DNA of 64,000 bases. Source: Mycolicibacterium novocastrense. GTDB taxonomy: Bacteria > Actinomycetota > Actinomycetes > Mycobacteriales > Mycobacteriaceae. Positions 7,864-16,782 of this stretch are shown here, piece after piece. A program made the translations under genes and the position numbers. The first letter of the stretch is position 1, and each line of letters begins with the position of its first letter. The stretch lies in NCBI RefSeq assembly GCF_001570485.1, contig NZ_BCTA01000028.1:62001-126000 (forward strand). The letters run 5' to 3'. The notes under the pieces were generated by a model that saw only the letters and a program-made list of their open reading frames with translations, was not told where the DNA came from and ran no database searches.

Positions 7864-8301
7864 CTATCCGGTGATGGCCGAGATGTCCGCGAGTTGGGTC
7901 AGGCGCACGCTGTTGCCCGACGGATCGCGGAACCCGCAGTCGATGCCGTAGGGCATCTCGTGGGGCTCCTCGGTGAACTCCACTCCGCGCGAACGCATTT
8001 CCTCATAGGAGGCCTGGCAGTTCTCGGTGGTGAGAAACACCGTGCCCGCGAATCCCTTGGCGGTCAGGTCCAGCACCTGCTCACGGGTCGGCGGGTCCAT
8101 GACCGGTTCACCGGGCACGGCCATCAGCACGATCGACACGTCGTCCTGACCCGGCGGGCCGACGGTCAGCCACCGAAAGATGCCGTCGACATCGGGCAGC
8201 GAAACATCCTGCCGCACTTCCATACCGACCTTCTCGGTCCAGAACCTCAGTGCCGCTTCTTGGTCGTGTACCCACAGGTGGGCGCTTGCGATTTTGATCA
8301 T
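7864..8301 (-). CDS. VOC-family (glyoxalase/bleomycin-resistance fold) protein
   Basis: This 145-residue protein has two beta-alpha-beta-beta-beta modules. It begins IKIASAHLWVHDQEAALRF and ends with GFRDPSGNSVRLTQL, the usual second-module metal or substrate strand. Members include glyoxalases, dioxygenases and drug-binding proteins. The pairing of a VOC gene directly after a short AraC regulator is common in actinobacteria and suggests the regulator controls it. A TAGCGT hexamer (8308-8313) ends six bases before its ATG, so it may also have its own leaderless transcript. Confidence 0.85.
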   Translation of the reverse strand: MIKIASAHLWVHDQEAALRFWTEKVGMEVRQDVSLPDVDGIFRWLTVGPPGQDDVSIVLMAVPGEPVMDPPTREQVLDLTAKGFAGTVFLTTENCQASYEEMRSRGVEFTEEPHEMPYGIDCGFRDPSGNSVRLTQLADISAITG

Positions 8302-8307
8302 GGCTCG

Positions 8308-8313
8308 ACGCTA
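8308..8313 (-). promoter_or_regulatory. -10 hexamer TAGCGT before the VOC gene
   Basis: On the minus strand TAGCGT ends six bases before ATG 8301, the leaderless spacing seen repeatedly in this window. It sits in the 27-base gap after the araC-like gene, so it would be an internal promoter. Confidence 0.4.
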
Positions 8314-8328
8314 CGGCCGGGCGGCTTT

Positions 8329-8766
8329 CTACGTCTTCTCCCCGTGTGCTGTCTTGCGCACCCGACTGTCGGCGGGCGGTCGGGTGTCGCGTTTGAGGAT
8401 GCAACTCGGAATCCGGGCATGGATGGCCGCGGGTGGCAGGCTCGCGCGGTACGCGGCCGGGGGCAGCCCGTACACGCGGGCGAAGCTGGTCGTGAACGAC
8501 CCCACGCTCTGTAGCCCCACCATGACGCAGATGTCGGCGACCGAGCGGTCGGTGTAGCGCAGCAGCGCCGCGGCGCGTTCGAGGCGACGGGTCTGCAGGT
8601 AAGCCCGCGGTGTCTCGCCGAAGGTGCGGGTGAACATCCTGCTGAAGTGCGCGCGCGACAGCCCGGCGGCCGCGGCGAGGTCGTCGACGGTGATCGCCTC
8701 CGCGTACCGGGCGTCGACCAGATCCTTGGCGCGCAGCAGATAGCGCGCCGGGGGCACCTGCGCCAT
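8329..8766 (-). CDS. AraC-family transcriptional regulator (DNA-binding domain only)
   Basis: This 145-residue protein consists almost entirely of the double helix-turn-helix AraC domain (residues about 8-108: DLAAAAGLSRAHFSRMF and the second helix SVADICVMVGLQSVGSF). It lacks the large N-terminal ligand domain of classic AraC. A basic tail of about 35 residues follows. It heads the VOC and ICMT-like genes. A CATACT hexamer six bases before ATG 8766 suggests a leaderless mRNA initiated divergently from rnpB. Confidence 0.87.
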   Translation of the reverse strand: MAQVPPARYLLRAKDLVDARYAEAITVDDLAAAAGLSRAHFSRMFTRTFGETPRAYLQTRRLERAAALLRYTDRSVADICVMVGLQSVGSFTTSFARVYGLPPAAYRASLPPAAIHARIPSCILKRDTRPPADSRVRKTAHGEKT

Positions 8767-8772
8767 GCGCCA

Positions 8773-8778
8773 AGTATG
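8773..8778 (-). promoter_or_regulatory. -10 hexamer CATACT of the araC-like gene
   Basis: On the minus strand CATACT ends six bases before ATG 8766. The same hexamer at similar spacing precedes asnB and ctaE in this window. It lies back to back with the rnpB promoter in a 54-base divergent gap. Confidence 0.5.
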
Positions 8779-8808
8779 TCGAACTCGCGGAACAGCGGCG
8801 GCACACAG

Positions 8809-8814
8809 TACGTT
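8809..8814 (+). promoter_or_regulatory. -10 hexamer TACGTT of rnpB
   Basis: TACGTT fits TANNNT and ends exactly six bases before G8821, the first base of the long P1 helix of RNase P RNA. No good -35 match is visible. Confidence 0.6.
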
Positions 8815-8820
8815 GAACCC

Positions 8821-9246
<426 letters not shown>

Positions 9247-9258
9247 CCCTTGGCCGAG

Positions 9259-10740
9259 TCACCGCGCCTTGCGCACCGCCTTGGCGAGCTTCTTGAGTGC
9301 CCCGTCCAACTGCTCCCGCGAGCGGTGCGCGAGTTCCTCCTCCATCCGGAAGAGCAGACCATAGGTGAACGTGTCCTCGCCTGCGGCGTGCGCGACATCG
9401 GCCTGCTGGCGCAGGTGAGTCCGGCTCACGACGCTGTCCTGGTGGTCGCCGAGCAGCGACTGAATGCTCTTGGCCCGATCCGAGACCTTGGACTCGCCGG
9501 TCGCGGCGGCCGTATAGCGAAGACGTTTGGCGCCCTTGCGGATTCGATGCAATGCCTCGTCTTTGTCCTCGTCGGCTTCGGCGGCGGCCGCGTTCTTCGC
9601 CGCTTTGCGCACGCGCTTGTAGGCCGCGTCGATCGTCGCCTGTGTGCGCTCGTCCTCGTCCTGCGATAGCGCCGGCTCCGCGGCCACCAGCCCCTCGAGC
9701 GCGTCGAGCAGCCGGAAGTAACGCTGTGAACGCATCGCGATCAGCGACCGGCGCAGTCCGGCCGTGTAGCGGCGCTTGGCCCCGTCGACCAGCCGCTCGC
9801 GCACCGGGCCGCGGACCAATTCCGCTGGCAGCTCATCGAGGGCCTCCTCGTAGCGTTCGCCCAGCACTTCGGCGTCGCGCGCCACTCCCAGAATCCCGGC
9901 CAGCTGCTTGAGCTCGTCGAGAATCCAGGCGTCGTCGGAGATGCCGAACGCATCCCGGGAGGTCTGCAGCAGGCTGCGGATCTTGCGCGTCGTGACTCGC
10001 ATCTGGTGCACCGAGTCCGGCACGTCGGCGCGCACCGCACGGTCCCACTCGATCAGCTGGTCGACCTGTTCGGCCACCGCCCGGTGCACGGCGTCGGTCG
10101 GTCGCACTGCGTCATCCGGCGCAGAGGATTCCGCGAGCACGCGCGCCAGCTTCGAACCGCTGGCCGCGGGTTCGGCGCCGGCATCGATCAGCCGGTTCGA
10201 CAGCCGGTCGAGCAGTTCCCGGTCGGCACCGTCCGTCAGTTCGAGTTCCCATTCGCGCCACGCCTGCTCCGGACCGCCGGGCTCGGCCGACGCGGTCACC
10301 TGGTCGTCGCAGAACTCCGCGATCGGCCTCCCCTCGGGGCCGTAGAGCATGTTGACGATGCGCCGGGTCGAGATGCGCGCGACCGGGCGCAAGGGGTGGT
10401 CGCGCACGATCGCCAGCACGATGTCGCGCAGCGCCTCGGGCACCTCGTTCTCGTCGCCGAGGGGCTCCCTGACCTCGGTGCGGGCGTCCGGGCCGGCGGG
10501 AAGTTTGAGATGCCACCCTTCGTCGGGTCCACCGGTGCGTCTGCGCAGCGTGATGCGCCGCGTCGCGAGGTCGTGATCGGGGGTGTCGAAGTAGACGGCT
10601 TCGAGGTGGTGAGCCGGCGATCCTTCGACCCTGGCGACCGCTGACAGCCCTTCGAACGACGGCGACACGGTCGACTCGCCGACGTCGAACTTGCGCTCGA
10701 CCTCGAGGTGCCGCGTCGCCTTGTCGCTGGATTTACCCAT
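9259..10740 (-). CDS. CYTH and CHAD domain-containing protein (Rv2226-like)
   Basis: This 493-residue protein starts with a CYTH (triphosphate tunnel metalloenzyme) domain (about residues 8-200) opening with the diagnostic HLEVERKF. A helical CHAD domain (about 215-490) follows, rich in His/Arg/Lys pairs such as VHQMRVTTRKIRSLL and LHRIRKGAKRLRY. CYTH domains bind triphosphate or polyphosphate in a charged tunnel, and CHAD domains bind polyphosphate. A role in inorganic triphosphate or polyphosphate metabolism is therefore likely but not proven. ATG 10740 begins nine residues before the CYTH motif; a longer open frame upstream overlaps the divergent echA gene and is not credible. Confidence 0.9.
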   Translation of the reverse strand: MGKSSDKATRHLEVERKFDVGESTVSPSFEGLSAVARVEGSPAHHLEAVYFDTPDHDLATRRITLRRRTGGPDEGWHLKLPAGPDARTEVREPLGDENEVPEALRDIVLAIVRDHPLRPVARISTRRIVNMLYGPEGRPIAEFCDDQVTASAEPGGPEQAWREWELELTDGADRELLDRLSNRLIDAGAEPAASGSKLARVLAESSAPDDAVRPTDAVHRAVAEQVDQLIEWDRAVRADVPDSVHQMRVTTRKIRSLLQTSRDAFGISDDAWILDELKQLAGILGVARDAEVLGERYEEALDELPAELVRGPVRERLVDGAKRRYTAGLRRSLIAMRSQRYFRLLDALEGLVAAEPALSQDEDERTQATIDAAYKRVRKAAKNAAAAEADEDKDEALHRIRKGAKRLRYTAAATGESKVSDRAKSIQSLLGDHQDSVVSRTHLRQQADVAHAAGEDTFTYGLLFRMEEELAHRSREQLDGALKKLAKAVRKAR

Positions 10741-10803
10741 GGTGCGAGACAGATTGCCACACGTACGTGAACACGGGGCAACGGAGCCCGAGCACAGAGA
10801 AGA

Positions 10804-10809
10804 TAGTGT
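10804..10809 (+). promoter_or_regulatory. -10 hexamer TAGTGT of the enoyl-CoA hydratase gene
   Basis: TAGTGT ends six bases before GTG 10816; no Shine-Dalgarno sequence intervenes, so the mRNA is probably leaderless. Confidence 0.6.
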
Positions 10810-10815
10810 CGCCCT

Positions 10816-11595
10816 GTGACCGAATACGAAACGCTGACCTTCGAGCAGAGCGGCGCCATCGCCCGCATCACGCTGAATCGGCCGGATGCCGCAAACGGCA
10901 TGAACGGCACTATGACTCGTGAGCTGGCCGCCGCGGCCAAGCGGTGCGACACCGATTCGACCAAGGTCGTGGTGCTCACCGGGTCCGGCCGGTTCTTCTG
11001 CGCCGGTGGTGATTTGAAGGACTTCGCGTCGGCGCCGGACCGCGGCGCGCACCTCAAGGGCGTCGCCGACGATCTGCACCGCGCGATTTCGACGTTCGCC
11101 CGGATGAACGCGGTGGTGATCACCGCGGTGAACGGCACCGCGGCCGGCGCCGGGTTCTCACTCGCGGTCACCGGCGATCTGGTGCTGGCCGCTGAGTCGG
11201 CATCGTTCACGATGGCCTACACCCGCGTCGGGCTGAGCCCCGACGGGAGCGCCTCCTACTACCTACCGCGGCTGGTCGGGATCACCAAGACCAAGGAACT
11301 CATGCTCACCAACCGGAGCCTGACGGCGCAGGAGGCCTCGCAGTGGGGGCTGGTGACCGAGGTGGTCCCCGACGCCGAACTGGCCGACCGGGCCTCGAAG
11401 CTGGCGGATCAGATGGCGGCCACCTCGGCCGGTTCCAACGGTGGGGTCAAGCAATTGCTGCTGGGGACGTTCGGCAACGGGCTCGAAGAGCAGATGGAAC
11501 TCGAGGGACGGCTGATCGCCGCACGCGCGGTCTCCAGCGACGGCCGAGAGGGCGTCGACGCCTTCCTGGCCAAGCGCAAGCCCGAGTTCGCCTAG
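10816..11595 (+). CDS. Enoyl-CoA hydratase/isomerase family protein
   Basis: A 259-residue crotonase-fold enzyme. The oxyanion-hole segments are present: [13 protein letters not shown] near residue 60 and [13 protein letters not shown] near 105. The usual catalytic Glu region reads [19 protein letters not shown], closer to PaaG/isomerase-type members (Asp after Pro) than to classical hydratases with two Glu residues. It therefore probably acts as an enoyl-CoA isomerase or hydratase in fatty-acid or aromatic-acid degradation. GTG 10816 is supported by the -10 spacing. The final TAG shares the four bases CTAG with the convergent panB stop. Confidence 0.88.
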   Translation: MTEYETLTFEQSGAIARITLNRPDAANGMNGTMTRELAAAAKRCDTDSTKVVVLTGSGRFFCAGGDLKDFASAPDRGAHLKGVADDLHRAISTFARMNAVVITAVNGTAAGAGFSLAVTGDLVLAAESASFTMAYTRVGLSPDGSASYYLPRLVGITKTKELMLTNRSLTAQEASQWGLVTEVVPDAELADRASKLADQMAATSAGSNGGVKQLLLGTFGNGLEEQMELEGRLIAARAVSSDGREGVDAFLAKRKPEFA

Positions 11596-12455
11596 AAGGA
11601 GTGTTCGTCGGCGGGGAACACCCCGCTGGCCACCTCATCGGCGTACTGCTCTGCGGCGCGGCGCAATTCGGCGCCGACGTCGCCGAAGCGCTTGACGAAC
11701 TTGGCGGTCTTGCCGTTGGTCATGCCCGCCATGTCCTGCCACACCAGCACCTGTGCGTCGCAGTTCGCGCCCGCGCCGATCCCGATGGTGGGGATGGTCA
11801 GCTTGCCGGTGATCTGGGTGGCCAGTTCGGCGGGCACCATCTCCATGACGACTGAGAACGCGCCGGCTTCCTGCACGGCGATGGCGTCGTGGATGGTCTG
11901 CTCGGCGGCGTCGCCGCGGCCCTGGACCCGGAAGCCGCCCAGCCCGTTGACGCTCTGCGGGGTGAAGCCGATGTGCGCCATGACCGGAATCCCGGCCGCG
12001 CTCAGCGCCGCGATCTGCTCGACCACGCGCTCGCCGCCCTCGAGCTTGACCGCATGCGCACCGGTCTCCTTCAGGAACCGGGTCGCCGTCGACAACGCTT
12101 GGCGAGGGCCTTCCTCGTAGCTGCCGAACGGTAGGTCGGCCACGACCAGCGCGTGCGGCGCACCGCGGACGACGCCACGTACCAGGGGAATCAGCTCATC
12201 GATTGTCACGGGCACGGTGGTGTCGTAGCCATAGACGACGTTGGCGGCTGAATCGCCGACCAACAGCACCGGAATTCCTGCCTCGTCGAACACTCGGGCG
12301 GTGGAGTAGTCGTAGGCGGTGAGCATCGCCCACTTGTGGCCTTCGGCTTTCCACTTCTGGAGGTGTAAGGTCCGCGTCTTCGTCCGCGGAGCGGACAGTT
12401 CGGCGGAGGTCCGCGGAGCGGGCGAGGCAGTCCCGTAGACGGTCTGCTCAGACAT
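11592..12455 (-). CDS. panB: 3-methyl-2-oxobutanoate hydroxymethyltransferase
   Basis: This 287-residue enzyme makes ketopantoate from 2-oxoisovalerate and methylene-tetrahydrofolate, the first committed step of pantothenate and CoA synthesis. The N-terminal segment [19 protein letters not shown], the metal-binding [17 protein letters not shown] and the [16 protein letters not shown] and PTIGIGAG motifs are all family hallmarks. ATG 12455 has a strong GGGGGA ribosome site; the residues upstream of it in frame are not conserved. The gene is divergent from the wax-ester synthase across 160 bases. A TAACAT element (minus strand, 12553-12558) could serve as its -10. Confidence 0.95.
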   Translation of the reverse strand: MSEQTVYGTASPAPRTSAELSAPRTKTRTLHLQKWKAEGHKWAMLTAYDYSTARVFDEAGIPVLLVGDSAANVVYGYDTTVPVTIDELIPLVRGVVRGAPHALVVADLPFGSYEEGPRQALSTATRFLKETGAHAVKLEGGERVVEQIAALSAAGIPVMAHIGFTPQSVNGLGGFRVQGRGDAAEQTIHDAIAVQEAGAFSVVMEMVPAELATQITGKLTIPTIGIGAGANCDAQVLVWQDMAGMTNGKTAKFVKRFGDVGAELRRAAEQYADEVASGVFPADEHSF

Positions 12456-12603
12456 CGTTGTCCCCCAATTGGGTGGGTCGGGTCGAATCCTCGAGGCCGA
12501 CATCGGTCCCCGGGTTCGCTGACGCCCTCCAGTCTGCCATTCTGTGCGCGAGATGTTAAAAGGCCTGTTGAGTGGATTTGCTCACACGCGCCGTCGCCGG
12601 GCA

Positions 12604-12609
12604 TAGCAT
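12604..12609 (+). promoter_or_regulatory. -10 hexamer TAGCAT of the WS/DGAT gene
   Basis: TAGCAT ends six bases before ATG 12616 with no ribosome site between, indicating a leaderless transcript. Confidence 0.6.
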
Positions 12610-12615
12610 TCCGGC

Positions 12616-14007
12616 ATGCAACGGCTCAGCGGGCTCGACGCCAGCTTCTTGTACCTCGAGACCGCGCAGCAGCCGCTGCATGTCTGTTCGATCCTTGAAT
12701 TGGACACCTCGACGATGCCGGGCGGCTACACGTTCGACCGGTTCCGGGACGAGTTGAACCAGCGCATCAAGGCGATGCCGGAGTTCCGCGAGAAGCTGGC
12801 CGACAGCCGGTTCAACCTCGACCATCCGGTGTGGGTGGAGGACAAGGACTTCGACGTCGACCGCCATCTGCATCGCATCGGCCTGCCCGCGCCCGGCGGC
12901 CCTCGCGAGCTCGCCGAGATCTGCGGCCATATCGCGTCGCTGCCGCTGGACCGCAGCCGTCCGCTGTGGGAGAAGTGGGTCATCGAGAACATCGATGGAA
13001 CCGATCCGCAGGACGGCGGGCGTCTCGTGGTGATGACGAAGGTTCACCACGCGGGCGTCGACGGTGTGACGGGTGCGAGCCTGATGTCGCAGTTGTGCAG
13101 CACCGAACCCGACGCGCTACCTCCGGATCCCGTCGACGGTCCCGGCGACGCAAGCTCCCTGGAGATCGCGGTTTCCGGTGCGGTCAAGTTCGCCACCCGG
13201 CCGTTGAAGCTGGCGAGCACGCTGCCCATGACGGTCTCGTCGGTGGTCGACACGGTCCGCCGCGCCCGCTCGGGCAACTCGATGGCGCCGCCGTTCGCCG
13301 CCCCCAGGACGGTGTTCAACATGAACGTCACCGGGCACCGCAACGTCGCGTTCACGCAACTGGATCTCGAGGACATCAAGACCGTCAAGAACCACTTCGG
13401 GGTCAAGGTCAACGACGTGGTGATGGCGCTGGTCTCCGGCGTGCTGCGCAAGTACCTCGCCGACCGCGGCCAGCTGCCGGAGAACTCCCTGGTCGCGATG
13501 GTGCCGGTCTCGGTGCACGACAGGTCCGATCGACCCGGCCGCAACCAGGTGTCGGGGATGTTCTCGCGACTGGAGACCCACATCGAGGATCCGGCGGCCC
13601 GGCTGAAATCCATCGCTGAGGCGAATTCGGTTGCCAAACAACATAGTTCGGCGATCGGCGCGACCCTGCTGCAGGACTGGACGCAGTTCGCCGCCCCGGC
13701 GGTGTTCGGTGTCGCGATGCGCGTCTACGCGTCGAGCCGGCTGAGCGGCGCGCGCCCGGTGCACAACCTCGTCATCTCCAACGTCCCCGGGCCGCAGGTC
13801 CCGCTGTACTACCTGGGCTGCGAGGCCAAGGCGATGTATCCGCTCGGTCCGATCTTTCACGGGTCGGGTCTCAACATCACCGTCATGTCGCTGACCGGGT
13901 CGCTGAACGTCGGCATCGTGTCCTGTCCGGAACTGCTGCCCGACCTGTGGGACATGGCCGACGACTTCGCCGCGGCGCTCGACGAGTTGTTGGCCGCCAC
14001 GCGATAG
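12616..14007 (+). CDS. Wax ester synthase/diacylglycerol acyltransferase (WS/DGAT)
   Basis: A 463-residue acyltransferase of the WSD/Tgs family. It transfers acyl-CoA to diacylglycerol or fatty alcohols to make storage triacylglycerol or wax esters, at the membrane or lipid droplet. The N-terminus MQRLSGLDASFLYLET is typical. The active-site motif HHAGVDG (HHxxxDG) lies near residue 143, and the C-terminal half contains NLVISNVPGP and the GSGLNITVMS strand. It is flanked by panB and caeA. Mycobacteria have many paralogues, so I do not assign a tgs number. Confidence 0.93.
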   Translation: MQRLSGLDASFLYLETAQQPLHVCSILELDTSTMPGGYTFDRFRDELNQRIKAMPEFREKLADSRFNLDHPVWVEDKDFDVDRHLHRIGLPAPGGPRELAEICGHIASLPLDRSRPLWEKWVIENIDGTDPQDGGRLVVMTKVHHAGVDGVTGASLMSQLCSTEPDALPPDPVDGPGDASSLEIAVSGAVKFATRPLKLASTLPMTVSSVVDTVRRARSGNSMAPPFAAPRTVFNMNVTGHRNVAFTQLDLEDIKTVKNHFGVKVNDVVMALVSGVLRKYLADRGQLPENSLVAMVPVSVHDRSDRPGRNQVSGMFSRLETHIEDPAARLKSIAEANSVAKQHSSAIGATLLQDWTQFAAPAVFGVAMRVYASSRLSGARPVHNLVISNVPGPQVPLYYLGCEAKAMYPLGPIFHGSGLNITVMSLTGSLNVGIVSCPELLPDLWDMADDFAAALDELLAATR

Positions 14008-14052
14008 CGCCCTAGCCAGCGGCGATGAGGGTTCATGGCAGCATGTTGAGCC

Positions 14053-15570
14053 ATGAACGCCAAGATCGGGGTCATCGCCACCACTGTGCTGCTCGCGGCC
14101 ACCGGATGCAGCCAATTGGTGGACGGCCGCGCCGTCGTCGCGGTGCCGCCGCCGGGCACCCCGATCGAATGGGTCAAATGCCAGTCGGACCAGTCCGACG
14201 AGTCGCGGATTCCCGCCGACGCCGAATGCGGCATGCTGTCGGTCCCGGTGGACTACGACGAGCCCGACGGTGACGTCGCCCGTCTCGCGATGATCCGGTT
14301 CAAGGCCACCGGCGACAAGATCGCCTCGCTGATCATCAACCCCGGGGGCCCGGGGGAGTCCGGGGTGGAGGCCGCAGCGAGCCTCGTCGGCTCGCTGCCC
14401 GAGTCGGTGCGGGAGCGCTTCGACCTCGTCGGCTTCGATCCACGCGGCGTCGCGAACTCCACGCCGGCGCTGTGGTGCAACTCCGACGCCGACAACGACC
14501 GGCTGCGCGCCGAGCCCCAGGTCGACTACTCGCCGGAGGGCGTCGCCGAGATCGAGAAGGAGACCAAGGAGTTCGTCGCACGCTGCGAGAACAAGATGGG
14601 CAAGGAGTTCCTCGCCAACGTCGGGACCGTCAACGTGGCCAAGGATCTCGAGGCGATGCGCGAGGCCCTCGGTGACGACAAACTGACCTACCTCGGCTAC
14701 TCCTACGGCACCCGGATCGGCGCCACCTACGCCGAGAACTATCCGGACAAGGTGCGCGCGATGGTCCTCGACGGGGCGGTCGATCCCAACGCCGATCCCA
14801 CCGAGGCCAATGTCCGGCAGGCCGCGGCCTTCCAGACCGCGTTCAACGACTACGCCGCCGACTGTGCGGAGAACCCGGCCTGCCCGCTGGGCACCGACCC
14901 GGCGAAGGCCAACGACGTCTACCACAGCCTGGTCGACCCGCTGGTGCAGAAGCCGCTGCGGACGCGCGACCCGCGCGGGCTGAGCTACTCCGACGCGATC
15001 GTGGGCACCATCCTGCCGTTGTACTCGCCCGACCTGTGGCGGCACCTGACGCAGGCGCTCAGCGAGATGGAGCGGGGAACCGGCGACACCATGCTCGCGC
15101 TGGCCGATCTCTACATGGGCCGCGACGCGCAGGGCCACTACAACAACTCGACCGACGTGCGCGTGGCGGTCAACTGCGTGGACAAGCCCGCGGTGACCGA
15201 CCGCGCGAAGGTCGTCGAGGAGGACCGGCGGGTGCGCGAGGCGGCGCCGTTCATGAGCTACGGCGAGTTCACCGGGCACGCTCCTTTGGGCACGTGCGCG
15301 TTCTGGCCGGTCCCGCCGACGAGCGAACCGCACGAACTCGAGGTGGAGGGGTTGCCCCCGACGCTGGTGGTGTCGACGACCAACGATCCCGCCACGCCGT
15401 ACCAGGCGGGTGTGGAGCTGGCCAAGCAGCTCGGTGGGACGCTCGTGACGTTCCAGGGCACTCAGCACACCGTGGTGTTCCAGGGCAACAAGTGCGTCGA
15501 CGACATCGCGGCCAACTACCTCGTCGACCTGGCGCTGCCGCCGGCCGACACCACCTGCTCCTCGGACTGA
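14053..15570 (+). CDS. caeA: Lipoprotein serine protease/hydrolase Hip1/CaeA-like
   Basis: A 505-residue alpha/beta-hydrolase of the tripeptidyl-peptidase-like family. The signal peptide ends in a lipobox (ATGC, Cys19), so the enzyme is anchored outside the cell. The nucleophile elbow GYSYG gives Ser217, and Asp445 (TTNDPATPY) and His472 (GTQHTV) complete the triad. INPGGPGESG supplies the oxyanion hole. The M. tuberculosis homologue processes the chaperone GroEL2 and affects the cell envelope. In that species a second paralogue follows; here only a fragment of a caeA-like 3' end survives at 16549-16738, about 95% identical to this gene's tail. Confidence 0.92.
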   Translation: MNAKIGVIATTVLLAATGCSQLVDGRAVVAVPPPGTPIEWVKCQSDQSDESRIPADAECGMLSVPVDYDEPDGDVARLAMIRFKATGDKIASLIINPGGPGESGVEAAASLVGSLPESVRERFDLVGFDPRGVANSTPALWCNSDADNDRLRAEPQVDYSPEGVAEIEKETKEFVARCENKMGKEFLANVGTVNVAKDLEAMREALGDDKLTYLGYSYGTRIGATYAENYPDKVRAMVLDGAVDPNADPTEANVRQAAAFQTAFNDYAADCAENPACPLGTDPAKANDVYHSLVDPLVQKPLRTRDPRGLSYSDAIVGTILPLYSPDLWRHLTQALSEMERGTGDTMLALADLYMGRDAQGHYNNSTDVRVAVNCVDKPAVTDRAKVVEEDRRVREAAPFMSYGEFTGHAPLGTCAFWPVPPTSEPHELEVEGLPPTLVVSTTNDPATPYQAGVELAKQLGGTLVTFQGTQHTVVFQGNKCVDDIAANYLVDLALPPADTTCSSD

Positions 15571-15691
15571 TCAGGGTTCGACCGGGTCGTGCGGCGGTCT
15601 TCAGTTGTTTTAGCCGCCCCGGCGCACGAGCCGTGTGACTCTGTAGTTTGTGGCGGCGACGGGTGGCGGCGCCCTGCGCGGGAGGTGTCAG

Positions 15692-16303
15692 ATGGCGACC
15701 GTTGATGCCGAAGGCGCCCACCAGGCGACCGAGGACGAACGAACCGACGTGGTCGCCCCCCTGGTCGCAGCGTTCGTCGAAGATCCGATCTACCGGTGGA
15801 TCGTTCCCGATGACCAGCAACGACGTCGCAGCGCGGAGTCGTTCTACTCGCTGCTCGTCGATGCGCATTGGTCGCATGACGGGGTGTATGCGGCCGGCAG
15901 AGGTAGCGGAGCGGCGCTCTGGTTACCGCCGAAGCGGCAACTGGTCGATGACGACAGGGCCGAAGCCTTCGGCCGCGAGCTTGTCCAAACCGCGGGGGAC
16001 GAAGCCTCGTGCCGGCGACAGGCCGAACTGGCCGCCATGCTCGATGAGCACCATCCGTCGGACGCCCACTGGTATCTGGCATTCATGGGCGTACGCCCCT
16101 CGCTACGGGGCCGCGGAATCGGCAGCGCGCTTCTACAGGCGGTTCTCGCAGATGCGGATCGCCACGGCGTGCCGGCTTATTTGGAGGCGTCGTGCCCAGC
16201 CAACAAACGTCTGTACGAGCGCCACGGTTTCCAAACGGTGACGGAGCTGACGGTGGCTGACAGTCCGACCCTCTACGCGATGTGGAGACGACCGGCGGGT
16301 TAG
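15692..16303 (+). CDS. GNAT-family N-acetyltransferase
   Basis: This 203-residue protein ends in a GNAT domain with the acetyl-CoA pyrophosphate loop VRPSLRGRGIGSALL (about residues 132-146). The family's terminal strand follows as NKRLYERHGFQ. The N-terminal half (AFVEDPIYRWIVPDDQ) resembles the subgroup annotated as small-molecule or amine acetyltransferases. ATG 15692 has an excellent GGGAGGTG ribosome site. An upstream GTG at 15650 would add 14 residues without conservation. The acceptor is unknown. Confidence 0.85.
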   Translation: MATVDAEGAHQATEDERTDVVAPLVAAFVEDPIYRWIVPDDQQRRRSAESFYSLLVDAHWSHDGVYAAGRGSGAALWLPPKRQLVDDDRAEAFGRELVQTAGDEASCRRQAELAAMLDEHHPSDAHWYLAFMGVRPSLRGRGIGSALLQAVLADADRHGVPAYLEASCPANKRLYERHGFQTVTELTVADSPTLYAMWRRPAG

Positions 16304-16328
16304 GTCCGCACGCTCGCGGACGTGCTGG

Positions 16329-16551
16329 CGGCAAGCTGGATGAGCAGTGATTCAAGCGATCTCGCTCAATGACCGGCTGCGCGCCCGCGGCCGCACTGAG
16401 CATCAGCCCGCTGATGAGTTCACGGTCAGCAGCGCGCGGTCAGCGGCTTCATCACGTCGGCGGCCAATTTCGTGACCGCGGCCTGTCGGGAGGTGCCGAC
16501 GTCGGCCGCGGTGACCGAGCGCAGTTCCGCCAGGTCCAGCTCGGCGACCCG
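16329..16551 (-). pseudogene. Truncated duplicate of the neighbouring tetR gene
   Basis: Two blocks copy the tetR gene at 17662-18264 in the same orientation. Bases 16438-16551 match 17959-18072 with 7 mismatches in 114. Bases about 16329-16437 match about 17678-17793 more loosely (roughly three quarters identical by eye). The stretch between these in the parent (about 165 bases) is missing here, and the DNA-binding N-terminus is absent. No open frame preserves the protein. The right end runs into caeA-derived sequence inside the shared bases CGGCGACCCG. Confidence 0.8.
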
Positions 16552-16738
16552 CCACGCCTCGACCACCCGCTCGGACGCGGTGGAGTTGGCCAAGCAGCTC
16601 GGTGGGGCGCTCTTGACGTTCCAGGGCACTCAGCACACCGTGGTGTTCCAGGGCTACAAGTGCGTCGATGACATCGCGGCCAACTACCTCGTCGACCTGG
16701 CGCTGCCGCCGGCCGACACCACCTGCTCCTCGGACTGA
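16549..16738 (+). pseudogene. Fragment of a caeA-like gene (C-terminal ~60 codons)
   Basis: Bases 16579-16738 reproduce the last 160 bases of caeA (15411-15570) with only a handful of substitutions. They include the catalytic-His segment FQGTQHTVVFQG and the terminal CSSD plus stop. A weaker match (CCCGCCACGCC) extends left to about 16549. The serine and aspartate of the triad and the export signal are missing, so the piece cannot make an enzyme. It is probably the remnant of a tandem paralogue or a partial duplication fused to the tetR fragment. Confidence 0.85.
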
Positions 16739-16769
16739 CCACGGCCGCGAACTGATCACGGCCGCGAAC
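16736..16769 (+). repeat. Two tandem 17-bp units
   Basis: TGACCACGGCCGCGAAC is followed directly by TGATCACGGCCGCGAAC (one difference). The first unit begins with the stop codon of the caeA fragment. It marks the right edge of the scar. Confidence 0.85.
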
Positions 16770-16782
16770 TGCGCTGGTGGCC

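Noticed and set aside
13117..15468. 783-codon open frame antisense to the WS/DGAT and caeA genes
   Set aside because: It is Arg/His/Gly/Val-rich shadow sequence produced by the high-GC third positions of two well-recognised genes on the plus strand and has no recognisable domain.
16305..16322. GTCCGC-ACGCTC-GCGGAC hairpin as a GNAT terminator
   Set aside because: The stem is only six base pairs with a six-base loop and no U-run, so it is too weak to call with confidence.
16472..16738. 88-codon open frame over the tetR/caeA scar
   Set aside because: It joins antisense tetR sequence to the caeA tail; it has no start signal and lacks the serine nucleophile and Asp of the triad.
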